This document shows positions 25,643 through 33,702 of a DNA stretch of 64,000 nucleotides, piece by piece. The DNA comes from Kineosporia sp. R_H_3 (GTDB taxonomy: Bacteria > Actinomycetota > Actinomycetes > Actinomycetales > Kineosporiaceae), in assembly GCF_002198675.1 (NCBI RefSeq), contig NZ_MWLL01000016.1, positions 1 through 64,000 on the forward strand, read 5' to 3'. Made by a program: the position numbers and the translations under genes. The notes beneath the pieces were generated by a model. The model had not been told where the DNA came from, did no database searches, and saw nothing but the letters and a program-made list of their open reading frames with translations. The number at the start of each line of letters is the position of its first letter. Position 1 is the first letter of the stretch.

Positions 25643-26191
25643 GTGGAACGAACTTCGCCCTCAGCCGCCCCCGTCCTCTACGTGATCGTGTGCGGCAGTC
25701 CAGCGGCACGTGGTGTCCCGGAGTTCGTCCGTGGAGCCCAGCGCAGCGGGTGGAAGGTGTGCGTCGTGCCGACGCCGATGGGCCGGCAGTTTGTGGACGC
25801 AACTGAACTAGAGGACTTGACCGGCTTCCCCGTACGGACGGCGTACAAGCATCCCGACGAGCCGGACGTTCTTCCGGCCGCGGATGCCTTCGTAGTGGCA
25901 CCGGCAACGTTCAACACGGTCAACAAGATCGCGAACGGCATCACCGACACTCTCGCGGTCGGACTGATCTGCGAGGCGATGGGCGCTGGCAAGCCAGTGG
26001 TGGTGGCCCCGGCAATGAATCGAGCGCTGGCATGTGCCGGCCCGTACGCCCGAAGTATCGCCCTGTTGAAGGCAGACGGAGCCCGAGTCGTTCTGACCCA
26101 CACCACTACGCCTGGTCAGGGACCCACCGAGCAACCGACGGTGGCCTTCCCCTGGTCACGGGTGCTCGAGGAGTTGCCCAGTCTGGGGTAG
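25643..26191 (+). CDS. flavoprotein of the PPC-decarboxylase-like family
   Basis: A 182-residue protein of the HFCD flavoprotein fold: an opening strand-loop LYVIVCGSPAA, the FMN-binding APATFNTVNKIANGITDTLA segment and PVVVAPAMNRALA, matching the PxMNxxMW-like loop of phosphopantothenoylcysteine decarboxylases. Missing CoaB and the changed substrate motif argue against a coenzyme A role. GTG 25643 with AAGGA about 10 bases upstream. Divergent from the XRE/TPR regulator. Confidence 0.83.
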   Translation: MERTSPSAAPVLYVIVCGSPAARGVPEFVRGAQRSGWKVCVVPTPMGRQFVDATELEDLTGFPVRTAYKHPDEPDVLPAADAFVVAPATFNTVNKIANGITDTLAVGLICEAMGAGKPVVVAPAMNRALACAGPYARSIALLKADGARVVLTHTTTPGQGPTEQPTVAFPWSRVLEELPSLG

Positions 26192-26461
26192 CCCGGCCTG
26201 TGTGTGCCCTGCAGACCATGAGGGTGGCAGGGGCCAGTGTGCGCGGTCTGTCGACCTCGCCGCACTCGCCGCCCGCCGTAGGGGATCGGTCTGGCCCGCG
26301 CTGGGCTGACGTCGCGCGCCGAGGGCGAGGCGAGGACGTCCCAACCGTCGGCCCGGAAGGGGTTGAACGGTGGCCGACTCGTCAAGGCGAGTACCACCGT
26401 TGCCAGCCGCAACGCCATCGACGTCGTCGCGCGGCCAAGCGATGCCGTTGTCCCTCCACAG

Positions 26462-28465
26462 CTAGTCTCCCCTCGCCCTCCGTCGCCTGGTCCGTGCAGC
26501 CGCGCTGCTTGCCAGCCCCTCCACGGTCGTCACCTGATCCTCGCCAGGGTGTGCGACGGACGCCACCGTGGGGTGTTCGAAATCGAAAACGAGGAGTTGC
26601 CAATTGGCCGCAACGTCCTCTGGGACATAGTTGTCCGCAACGATCACCTGCATGTCGCGGCCACGGAACTGGGTGGTGTGTGCAATGTTGTCGAGAGTTC
26701 TATACAGATTCTCGGCCATTGCCTCAGAGGGGCCTATCGCCTTTCTAGGATTGTCGATGATCAGAAAAGCAGGAAGGAGTGTGTCGCGTACAGAGAGGGC
26801 AACCGAGATGAGACTTAGCCAGTAAGCCACGACGATTGCCGTGCGTGTCCCGCCGCCAACGGTAAACGCGTCGAAGCGAATACCATTGACATATGGCAGG
26901 TAGTTCTCTGAAGAAATCTCCGCGCTGGTCACGCCGCGAATTTGAGCCTCGGCCAAGATTTCCGCGAATCGCTCCGAAAGGGAAGTCATCACATTGGCTC
27001 GGTCGCCCGCAAGTGAGTCCGCCCCAAACGCGATCGACTGGTCGAGACGTCGGATCTCGACGATCAACGACTGGGCACGCTGCTCAGAATCCGCAACTCG
27101 ATCCCAGTTGAGGAGATCAGACTCTAGGTGAATAAGCCGCTCGCGTCCTGCCGCCAATTGAGCCCGCACATCGCTGTAACTCTCCAATCGATCGCCAATG
27201 AAGTCCTCGAGCAACACCTTGATTCGCCCGGAGTACTCGGCCGTGCGATCCCGCAGCGCATCACGTCGGTCGCCGAGCGCTGTACGGTCCGCCTGGTCTC
27301 GCTGCTGTACCCCACGCATCTCAGCGAGCATGCGCTCGATGTCCGGTGTCAGGCTCGGATGGGGACTTGGCTGCAGGTCAGTCAACAAGTCCGGTTCTCC
27401 TGAAGTCGCGACAAGGGGCACCGGCTCGGGCTGCCGACAAAGTCGACAAGTCCCCGTGTCCTGCTGCTCGAGGAGCTCTTGAGCGCATCGCGGACAGGAC
27501 TGGAACTCCAGTAGCGCGAAGAACTGAGAGGCATCGGCTACCCGCTGAAGCCGACCAAGCTCCAGTTCCAGGGAACCAATCTGCGCTTCTCGAGCCGCGA
27601 TCGCGCGGTCAAGCGATACGCAGAGCTCGTCGGCCTCTTGCCACTCGCTTTCGGTCAAAGACAGGGCTTGCTGCAGCATTGACAGCTTGCCGCTTCGAGG
27701 ACGCCCTTCCGAGGACAGCGCCTCTGCTTGTGACTCAAGCAAGGCGATCGTCTTTCGCAGGTCGTCGGCGGCGGCCTCGGTTGCGAAGGCGGACTGATAG
27801 CCGGCTTGAAGCAGGACAGAGCGAAGAAGACTCGCCTCGTCAGCAACCCGCTTCCGTTCGACCCTCGCTTCTAAGCGCCTTGCCTCGAGGTCCGCCTGTG
27901 TTGAATTGGTAAGTCCAAACAGGAATCTAAACATCCCTTTCCGAAGCGGCTCTGAATCTCGCTCTCTATGATGGGCGACGCTACGGTCGATCTCAAGCTG
28001 TTCGACGTACATGTAGGTAAAGAGGTGATTGAAACCGAGTTCCACAACTCTTTGAGCATGACGTTGTACGACTGAAAGTCGCGGGAAGCCCATTTCCTTC
28101 ATAAGCCACTGACCTATGCTTTGCTGCTCACCGGTTGGCGGGACCACGGGAAAGGGGCCCAATGATTCAGCCGTGATCAGATCCGTGACGAGAACGGACT
28201 CCCTCGCGTTTCCGATAGGTCGCTGAAGTGCGTATCTCCCACTTGCCAGTGAGATCTTCACGGTCACAGCTTGGATGTGTTCGGTCGCCACTGGAGTGAG
28301 TAGCGCGTTGCGCACGCCCAATCCGTATCGAATCAACTCAAGAAGAGTGCTCTTCCCTGCCCCGGACGGCCCGACCAGGAAGGTGAGCGGGCCATCGAAC
28401 TCTATGACTGTTGGCCCGCCGTCGGTGTCAAGCGCGAGTGAATCAATGCGGAAATGAGTGGTCAA
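26462..28465 (-). CDS. Rad50/SMC-like ATPase of an ABC-three-component-type system
   Basis: A 667-residue ATPase. Walker A GPSGAGKST is at 32-40; long coiled coils (about 190-320 and 370-490) flank a zinc-hook-like CPRC ... CRLC at about 322-341; a GGGTRTA signature precedes the Walker B strand FLIIDNP at about 568, with Asn after the Asp where most ABC ATPases have Glu. A similar DQP/DNP replacement is known in DUF3732/ABC-3C ATPases. TTG 28465 overlaps the middle-component stop by 4 bases. Likely senses or threads nucleic acid and activates the effector encoded at 29003-30409. The last gene of the operon; codon use is lower in GC than in the chromosome. Confidence 0.85.
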   Translation of the reverse strand: MTTHFRIDSLALDTDGGPTVIEFDGPLTFLVGPSGAGKSTLLELIRYGLGVRNALLTPVATEHIQAVTVKISLASGRYALQRPIGNARESVLVTDLITAESLGPFPVVPPTGEQQSIGQWLMKEMGFPRLSVVQRHAQRVVELGFNHLFTYMYVEQLEIDRSVAHHRERDSEPLRKGMFRFLFGLTNSTQADLEARRLEARVERKRVADEASLLRSVLLQAGYQSAFATEAAADDLRKTIALLESQAEALSSEGRPRSGKLSMLQQALSLTESEWQEADELCVSLDRAIAAREAQIGSLELELGRLQRVADASQFFALLEFQSCPRCAQELLEQQDTGTCRLCRQPEPVPLVATSGEPDLLTDLQPSPHPSLTPDIERMLAEMRGVQQRDQADRTALGDRRDALRDRTAEYSGRIKVLLEDFIGDRLESYSDVRAQLAAGRERLIHLESDLLNWDRVADSEQRAQSLIVEIRRLDQSIAFGADSLAGDRANVMTSLSERFAEILAEAQIRGVTSAEISSENYLPYVNGIRFDAFTVGGGTRTAIVVAYWLSLISVALSVRDTLLPAFLIIDNPRKAIGPSEAMAENLYRTLDNIAHTTQFRGRDMQVIVADNYVPEDVAANWQLLVFDFEHPTVASVAHPGEDQVTTVEGLASSAAARTRRRRARGD

Positions 28466-29016
28466 AGAACGATCTCGCTTCCAAGTTTGTCCCCGCGCCG
28501 CCGCGAGATATGTGCGTTGATTCGAGCACCCAGTGCGGCTGCGTCCAGTCGACTAGCTTGCGCGGCCACTGCGAAACAGCGGGCCGCCGTGATCTCCCAA
28601 AGCGGCCGCTGAGTCAACTGGCTGAATCGGACCTTGCCGGCCTCTGTAATGGTGATCAGACGTATGCCCGACGTGGGAGCAAGCCTGATTGCCGCGAGGC
28701 CTTGTCCCACCAGTGCGCCGAGAACAGGGACAAAGCGGTGATCCCACGGTCCGTACTTGTAGTGAATCATCGGTGATTCCACCTGCTTTCGCTCCGCAGG
28801 CGCAAGCGTGAGTGAGGCCGTTTCTTCATCGGACAGCGCCAAAGCTGGGATCGCTAATGCTGGATAGCGAACGAAGAAGTCCATTCGGACCAGTTTCGTG
28901 ATGCCTTCAACTTCTCCCGTGGCATGATGGAGCGCAACGGCCCCGAGGAGCAAAAGCACTCGACACTCGTGATATCTAATGTCCTCAATTGCGGCCTGCA
29001 AACTATCGGCCGTCAT
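28462..29016 (-). CDS. middle component of the ABC-three-component-type system
   Basis: A 184-residue helical/winged protein (SLQAAIEDIRYHECRVLLLL ... MDFFVRYPALAIPAL ... LITITEAGKVRFSQL). The last part looks like a wHTH. I assign it mainly from its place between the effector and ATPase, its size and its 14-base and 4-base overlaps with them. ATG 29016 is preceded by AAGGGGGG. Direct homology to ABC-3C middle components is not proven here. Confidence 0.68.
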   Translation of the reverse strand: MTADSLQAAIEDIRYHECRVLLLLGAVALHHATGEVEGITKLVRMDFFVRYPALAIPALALSDEETASLTLAPAERKQVESPMIHYKYGPWDHRFVPVLGALVGQGLAAIRLAPTSGIRLITITEAGKVRFSQLTQRPLWEITAARCFAVAAQASRLDAAALGARINAHISRRRGDKLGSEIVL

Positions 29017-30409
29017 GTTGCCCCCCTTCTCCGCTCGGTTTCAGGCTGGCGCCGTCGACCGCGTCCGGCTCAATCGTGAAACGGGGTCCGAACCAGAGTC
29101 GACACTGGGTTGCGTGCTGCAACATTCCGCCCAGGACAACTTCATATGTGAGAGGGAATGGCGGCGCTGCAAACGTCTGTAGTGCGTCTACCTGTTCATA
29201 AAGATTGGACATGACCCCGCGGCCGTATTGGTCGCCCTGGACGCTGTTGTCGATCGCATCTATTTCAGCTTGCAGAGCTGCCCGTTCGAGTTTCATTCGC
29301 AGTTTGTCAACAGCGGGATGGAAGCCGGGTGCGTCCGGGACGAGATCAGTCGAGGCTGTTACCCAAGCGCTTACGTGGTGCTGCGCAGCCGCAATCTGAG
29401 AGGGGGAGCAGCCGCCGCGATCCATCTTTATTGAGAGCCTGTCCCGATAAATGCTCGTCGGAATGGGACGGACGGGTGTCGTGGCGAGCATCGCTGCCAC
29501 TACCTCGAGGAGGCCGTCGATATGTATCGTACGTCGCGCGATGTGCTCCTCGCGGAGGCTTAGGGCGGGGTCATCGCTTGCGAGCGCGGAGAGGTAGTCG
29601 AGAGATCCGGCGGGCGTCTCGCCGTGGCCTTGCATTCGCGGTCGCAGTTGCGACTTGATTTCTCTCCAAACTTCGGCAGCCCTTGTCACATCCCCACCAA
29701 GGACTCGGATCAGCGGTTGAACATAGTCCGCTGGCGAACTGGAGTCGATGTACTTGGCCTGCGGTCGATCGCAATCGAACACAAGCGAAGCCATGAAGCG
29801 GCGGACATCCAGAAGAAGAGCTGGCACTGGCGAAAAAGTCCGGCGATCGCGGCCGCTGCTTCGCTCTGCGGGGGTAAGGTGCGCCACTTCCGCGTTCATC
29901 ATGAGTTGCCGCGTCAGCTGGTCGACCGCTAGGTCGAGAGCTTGTGTCTGTGCACTGGACAGGGAAGCGGTCTGTGATCGAGCGAGGTGAGTCGCAAGCC
30001 CGACCTTCTGGGCGGGGCCAGCCTTGAGGCCGGAGTTGCTCACGAGTCGACAGCGCGCCCCGCGGCCAGTCCTCCTCCATTCATGGAAGAGATGTGCGAC
30101 ACCGCCGCTTGCGACGAGCTCGGGCAGGGTCCAGGCGCCGGTGCTGCTCTCCCGATGCTTAGCAGAGACGAGTTCCGCATGTCTGCCCTTGATGATTGCC
30201 CAGTCTTCATGATGTTCCGAAATGATTACCGGACCGTCACCGGAAGGAAGTGGCGCGGAGCGTGTCTTGACCTCGCGCAGAAGTCGGCAGGCGTCGGCGG
30301 CCGCTACCGAAACCTGCCACTCGAACTTGTCTGCCGTGTCCTCACCCACGGTGTTGCGAACGGGCGTGCGGAGAACTCTGGAGGCCGGAGTGGGGCTCAT
30401 GCGAGCCAT
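29003..30409 (-). CDS. putative DUF4297/Cap4-like nuclease effector
   Basis: A 468-residue protein. The N-terminal 110 residues look like the DUF4297/Cap4 endonuclease fold: GEDTADKFEWQVSVAAADA (the nucleotide-substrate helix), then an acidic residue in HHEDWAIIKG and ELVSAKHRE, the ExxxK/QxK-type active strand, followed by WTLPEL. The C-terminal 350 residues are helical with no domain I can name and probably contact the ATPase. No good Shine-Dalgarno precedes ATG 30409 or 30400, so leaderless translation is possible. First gene of the three-gene unit; 103 bases separate it from the upstream PD-(D/E)XK gene. Predicted to degrade DNA on activation. Confidence 0.68.
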   Translation of the reverse strand: MARMSPTPASRVLRTPVRNTVGEDTADKFEWQVSVAAADACRLLREVKTRSAPLPSGDGPVIISEHHEDWAIIKGRHAELVSAKHRESSTGAWTLPELVASGGVAHLFHEWRRTGRGARCRLVSNSGLKAGPAQKVGLATHLARSQTASLSSAQTQALDLAVDQLTRQLMMNAEVAHLTPAERSSGRDRRTFSPVPALLLDVRRFMASLVFDCDRPQAKYIDSSSPADYVQPLIRVLGGDVTRAAEVWREIKSQLRPRMQGHGETPAGSLDYLSALASDDPALSLREEHIARRTIHIDGLLEVVAAMLATTPVRPIPTSIYRDRLSIKMDRGGCSPSQIAAAQHHVSAWVTASTDLVPDAPGFHPAVDKLRMKLERAALQAEIDAIDNSVQGDQYGRGVMSNLYEQVDALQTFAAPPFPLTYEVVLGGMLQHATQCRLWFGPRFTIEPDAVDGASLKPSGEGGQHDGR

Positions 30410-30511
30410 AGTCTGCGCCCGTGTGCATAGTCGACCCAGATGCCCGGAACTGGGACTCGTGAGTCTTGAGTCGAAAGCAGTGTCGAGTCACTCTTGCCGC
30501 ACATTGGTCCC

Positions 30512-31681
30512 CTAGGTAGCGGGTAGCGGTAGCGGAGAGTTGAGTGCGCGCTCAGTTTCGCTGGAGACTCCTGTCTGCCCCTTCAGAAATGCTGCGATGA
30601 GTCGGACCTGCCGTTGCGTGTCCGCGTCAATGTCGAGGCGGCGAGCGACCGATGATGACAGCCCGCGTTGGCGCACCAGTCTCTCGTAGATCAGCACATC
30701 CATCTGTCGAGGGAGACGAGAAGTGGTCCGCGCCTCGACGGCGAGACGCTGCACCAACTCGAGTAGCGGCTCGAAATAGTCCGGCGGTGTTGGCATGAAG
30801 GCTCCCATCGCGGACACCTGGACATCTGCCGGAGCGTCTAGCGAGGAAAGAATCTTGGCCAAGTAGTCATCGACGCGATCAGACAGTTTTCGAATCGAGT
30901 GATAGGCGACATCACCGGTAGACAGGCGGGCCGCGGCCGTTTCCTTGAAAGTCGCGGGGTCCATCCTGTTGTGTATCCCGGCGATCGTCACGAGGTGAAG
31001 TGTTACGAGTGCGATCGTTTCCGCCGCGATCCAACGTGCGCAGGCAAGTGGTTCAGGCTGGTTGTCTGGCGGCCAGCGTTTTGTGGTTTCGCGCAGCAGC
31101 CCCAAGAGTCTCTTAAGTGCATCAAATGGCTCCAAGAACCACACCTCTGAGGTCAGGAACCAGTAGGCGCGCTCGAGCACTGGGTCAGATCTGACAAAGG
31201 ACTGAACACTGTTCCGTGCGATAATCATGGATTCGCCATGTGAGCCGCAGTCGTTCACTGAAGGAATGGCGAGGCGGGCTTCACGCGCAGTCAATTCTTC
31301 GAGATGCTGAACGGAAGAGCCCAGTTGCCTACAGGCGTCCCGAACCGCGGTAGAGGCTCGGAAAGCTGTTGTTACTTCACTCGATGTGGCGCCGACCAAG
31401 TCTCGGACGCCGCGGAGCCAGAGAGCCCGGTCCAGCGGGCGGGGGGTCGTCTTCGAAGTACCAGTCTTTACCTCCCCGATTTCTCGACGTGCAGTTAGGG
31501 ACGGGTCAAAGCTGATCCCAATAACGTCGAGGTCGGTGAGAGTGGTGGCTTCCGCGCCGAATCTGTGCTGAAGATCAATGCCTCGGCGGGCGAAGTAGCC
31601 ATCCCAGAACCAGGCCTGAGCAACTCTGGCTTCGGCGAGGATGCCTGGCTCAAGACCACGGGTCGTCTCGGCGCGTGGCAC
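30512..31681 (-). CDS. PD-(D/E)XK nuclease-like protein, candidate defence effector
   Basis: A 389-residue protein whose N-terminus fits a PD-(D/E)XK nuclease: a helix with E18 (ILAEARVAQAWFWDGYF), D52 in LTDLDVIGISFD and the E70-x-K72 strand REIGEVKTG. The remaining 300 residues are helical, with a hydrophobic patch around ETIALVTLHLVTIAGI. No family is recognised. GTG 31681 has GAGGAG 8 bases upstream and lies 32 bases inside the upstream gene, so the two are co-translated. Its place at the element's right end, low-GC composition and nuclease motif suggest an anti-phage or anti-plasmid role together with the 447-residue partner. Confidence 0.7.
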   Translation of the reverse strand: MPRAETTRGLEPGILAEARVAQAWFWDGYFARRGIDLQHRFGAEATTLTDLDVIGISFDPSLTARREIGEVKTGTSKTTPRPLDRALWLRGVRDLVGATSSEVTTAFRASTAVRDACRQLGSSVQHLEELTAREARLAIPSVNDCGSHGESMIIARNSVQSFVRSDPVLERAYWFLTSEVWFLEPFDALKRLLGLLRETTKRWPPDNQPEPLACARWIAAETIALVTLHLVTIAGIHNRMDPATFKETAAARLSTGDVAYHSIRKLSDRVDDYLAKILSSLDAPADVQVSAMGAFMPTPPDYFEPLLELVQRLAVEARTTSRLPRQMDVLIYERLVRQRGLSSSVARRLDIDADTQRQVRLIAAFLKGQTGVSSETERALNSPLPLPAT

Positions 31682-32993
31682 GTTGCATCTCCTCTCGTAG
31701 GGCGAGGACTGACGCGACCATGACCTCGTTTGCTGCGCCGGCGGACTGTTCTGACCGAGCGTCCTCGGGACTGACGAATCGCGCTGGGCGCTGCGTGAGC
31801 GAGACACTCTGCGGGCCCTCCGGATTGCTGAGCTTGCGCAACCAGTCAAGCCCTGCTTTCGCGATCTCCGGCTTTACTAGTCGAAGGAACGCCCGGTCGT
31901 CCGTGGTCTCTACGGCCACGACCCCGGCTGCTTCGAGCAGGTGGTAGTCCGTGCTGATGTTGGTGGCGGGCCCGACCCTGCCCTTGTTTACGAGGGAGTT
32001 GACCAGCACCGCAGGGTTGTTGATGGTTCCGAGGCCAGCCCTGGCCTTTTCGTGGCCAAACAGGATGTGAGCAACGAAGAGCTTCCGAAGATGAAGTGCC
32101 TCCGTGGTACTGACGCCATTGTCCTCGGCCTCGATGAGTGGAGAGAAGACGTAGGTGGACGCCGCCCCGGTTGACGACTGCACCGTGGCCGCCTGGATGA
32201 GGCCAGCGTTCTGCGCACTCCGCACGAGGGCTGGTGTTGCCGTGAGACGAGAGAGGTGCAGCCCAGGAGTCGAGAGGACCTGCTCGCTCATCCCAAGTAG
32301 AACGCCTCGCTCGTTTGGTGGGAGTTCGGAAAGGAACTTCGCCAGCGATAGTTGCCGGGTGCCCCAGACGTACGGGCTGTAGATCACAGTGCTGTTGGCC
32401 TCAGGTGACGGCGCACCAAGGTTCAGACCCACAGCCCGCGCCAAGCGGAGCGCGGTAGTTGCCTCTTGCTCTGTGAAGCCTCGACCGATCAGCTGGTCGA
32501 GGTGGTCACGCTCCAAGAGCGGTGCGATTGCACCAATCTCAACCGAGTGTAGAAATGCTAGATCGGCTCTGGTCGGTGAGAGTGACTCGAGGAGTTGGAC
32601 AGTCTGCTCGACGACCGACGCTGAGACCCCAACGTATTCCTCGAAGTGAGTGATCCGCCCTTGCTGGTCCAGGGCGTACTCGACGAGACCCGCGCGCTTT
32701 AGCGCGGGGAGAACAGTACTTGTGAGCTCCAATGCGCCGAGACCCACGTACCTGGCGTACCTGTGTACGAGCTCGTGTGTGAGGTTGAAGACGGGCTGGT
32801 GCCCCTTCAGGCGCGCCGCAAAGTCCATCGCCTTGCCAGTAAGCAGCAGAACCTCGACCTCGGCGCGTACGAGCGGATCTGTGATCTTGCGGTCGTGCTG
32901 ATGCACGAATACGACAGCTCGGCCGAGGCGCTTGACATCATCGGGTGCACGCTGTTGCAAGGCTGCCTCTCGTGGGTTGCTTCCTGCGACCAT
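31650..32993 (-). CDS. unrecognised partner protein of the PD-(D/E)XK gene
   Basis: About 447 residues, soluble. Composition and predicted helices suggest several winged-helix-like blocks (ELTSTVLPALKRAGLVEYALDQQGRITHFEEY; KGRVGPATNISTDYHLLEAAGVVAVET), as in proteins that sense DNA or act as adaptors. ATG 32993 is chosen as the first good start; no clear ribosome site precedes it, and in-frame starts further upstream run through a region without protein-like composition. It leads the two-gene unit and overlaps the nuclease by 32 bases. I do not recognise it as part of any named defence system. Confidence 0.65.
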   Translation of the reverse strand: MVAGSNPREAALQQRAPDDVKRLGRAVVFVHQHDRKITDPLVRAEVEVLLLTGKAMDFAARLKGHQPVFNLTHELVHRYARYVGLGALELTSTVLPALKRAGLVEYALDQQGRITHFEEYVGVSASVVEQTVQLLESLSPTRADLAFLHSVEIGAIAPLLERDHLDQLIGRGFTEQEATTALRLARAVGLNLGAPSPEANSTVIYSPYVWGTRQLSLAKFLSELPPNERGVLLGMSEQVLSTPGLHLSRLTATPALVRSAQNAGLIQAATVQSSTGAASTYVFSPLIEAEDNGVSTTEALHLRKLFVAHILFGHEKARAGLGTINNPAVLVNSLVNKGRVGPATNISTDYHLLEAAGVVAVETTDDRAFLRLVKPEIAKAGLDWLRKLSNPEGPQSVSLTQRPARFVSPEDARSEQSAGAANEVMVASVLALREEMQRATRRDDPWS

Positions 32994-33351
32994 ATTGTGG
33001 CGGCGCGACCGTGTCGTCCGATCTAGACATCCTGCCCCGAAACTGCACCGCATGGTGGCTGGAAATGCACTACCCGCTCGTCCTGACACCATCCGGCCGT
33101 CGCCACGTTGGTGCTGGTCCACTCGGGGACGTGCTCGCGACGCTCTTGGCGGGCCGGCTGGGTCAGGACTGCTACCGCGTCACCGGTTGTGGTGTCCCTT
33201 CCCACGCGACGGCGACGGTCGGCTGGGACCGCGGTCAGAGGGCGATGTGCAGCAGAGAAGTGCAGCAGCGTCCGTGCGCCTAGACACCCACCACGAGTCG
33301 CACTGAACGACTCGTCAAGTCACCAGTACCTTGTTGACCACGGCGCCTGCA
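32994..33351. other. non-coding right end of the element
   Basis: A 358-base stretch between the last cargo gene start and attR. A plus-strand frame from GTG 33011 to 33283 exists but overlaps the candidate integrase arm site and shows no domain. It must contain the promoter of the two-gene cassette; none is obvious. Confidence 0.5.
33250..33270 (+). repeat. right subterminal repeat, candidate integrase arm site
   Basis: CAGCAGAGAAGTGCAGCAGCG, one mismatch to 361-381 and in the same orientation. With the preceding GTG it forms two direct GTGCAGCAG units 13 bases apart. In the excised circle these copies would flank attP on both sides. Confidence 0.55.
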
Positions 33352-33395
33352 GTTCGCATCGAGGGGGTCAGGGGTTCGAGTCCCCTCAGCTCCAC
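33352..33395 (+). repeat. attR core repeat (3' fragment of tRNA-Ala)
   Basis: An exact 44-bp copy of 265-308 lacking the 5' half of the tRNA, so it is not a functional tRNA gene. The chromosomal terminator of the original tRNA follows 15 bases later. Confidence 0.93.
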
Positions 33396-33409
33396 CGAGA
33401 CACCGCAGA

Positions 33410-33440
33410 GGGCCCCGGACATGCTTCTCGTCCGGGGCCC
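33410..33440 (+). terminator. original tRNA-Ala terminator, now beyond attR
   Basis: GGGCCCCGGAC and GTCCGGGGCCC form a perfect 11-bp stem with a 9-base loop, followed by TTC. Before integration it would have stood about 17 bases after the tRNA. Confidence 0.8.
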
Positions 33441-33534
33441 TTCGCGATGCCCCGGGTCCGCCCGGCCGCTCGACGGCCGCGCGGAGCTCGGGTCCGTGCT
33501 CGGGCTCTCCGGGTCGTGATCACGGCTGCGCGGA

Positions 33535-33598
33535 CCCGAGCATCGACCCGAGCATCGACCCGAGCATCGACCCGAGCATCGACCCGAGCATCGACCCG
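33535..33598 (+). repeat. 12-bp tandem repeat, five units
   Basis: CCCGAGCATCGA is repeated five times without change from 33535 to 33594, then a partial CCCG. It is non-coding and located 100 bases upstream of the L,D-transpeptidase start. Copy-number change by slippage is likely; it may also be a set of binding sites. Confidence 0.9.
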
Positions 33599-33702
33599 GG
33601 CCCTGGCGCGTGCGAGGTCCGGCCGTTCGCCTCTGGGGCAAGGGTTCCGACGCGCCTAGCGTGGAGAGCAGGAACCCGTCGCACAGCGAGGGGATGAGGA
33701 CG

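Larger units (their letters stand above)
265..33395. mobile_element. integrative (mobilizable) element in tRNA-Ala
   Basis: The unit is bounded by a 44-bp exact direct repeat of the tRNA-Ala 3' half. It contains int, xis, a MobF relaxase, a VirD4-like coupling protein, a DUF2637 protein and a GntR regulator, the usual toolkit of actinobacterial integrative elements. No VirB4, VirB6, VirB8 or FtsK-like TraB gene was found, so independent conjugation is doubtful. Accessory genes sit at both flanks and an IS256-type element has inserted on the left. Near-identical 21-bp repeats just inside both ends show that the two ends belong together, although the integrase gene lies 8.6 kb from the left junction, which is unusual. 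Confidence 0.85.
33396..33702. other. gap between attR and the L,D-transpeptidase gene
   Basis: Besides the terminator and a tandem repeat (33535-33598), no gene is supported in this 307-base stretch. Confidence 0.5.

Noticed and set aside
33011-33283. Plus-strand open frame of 91 codons near the right end of the element
   Set aside because: No domain, no ribosome site, overlap with the candidate integrase arm site and with the region that must contain the promoter of the divergent cassette. Not supported as a gene.
33352-33395. Second tRNA-Ala gene
   Set aside because: Only the 3' half is present; there is no acceptor 5' strand or D-arm. It is the attR duplicate.
33535-33598. CRISPR-like array
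   Set aside because: The units are contiguous 12-bp repeats without spacers, and no cas genes are present in the window.
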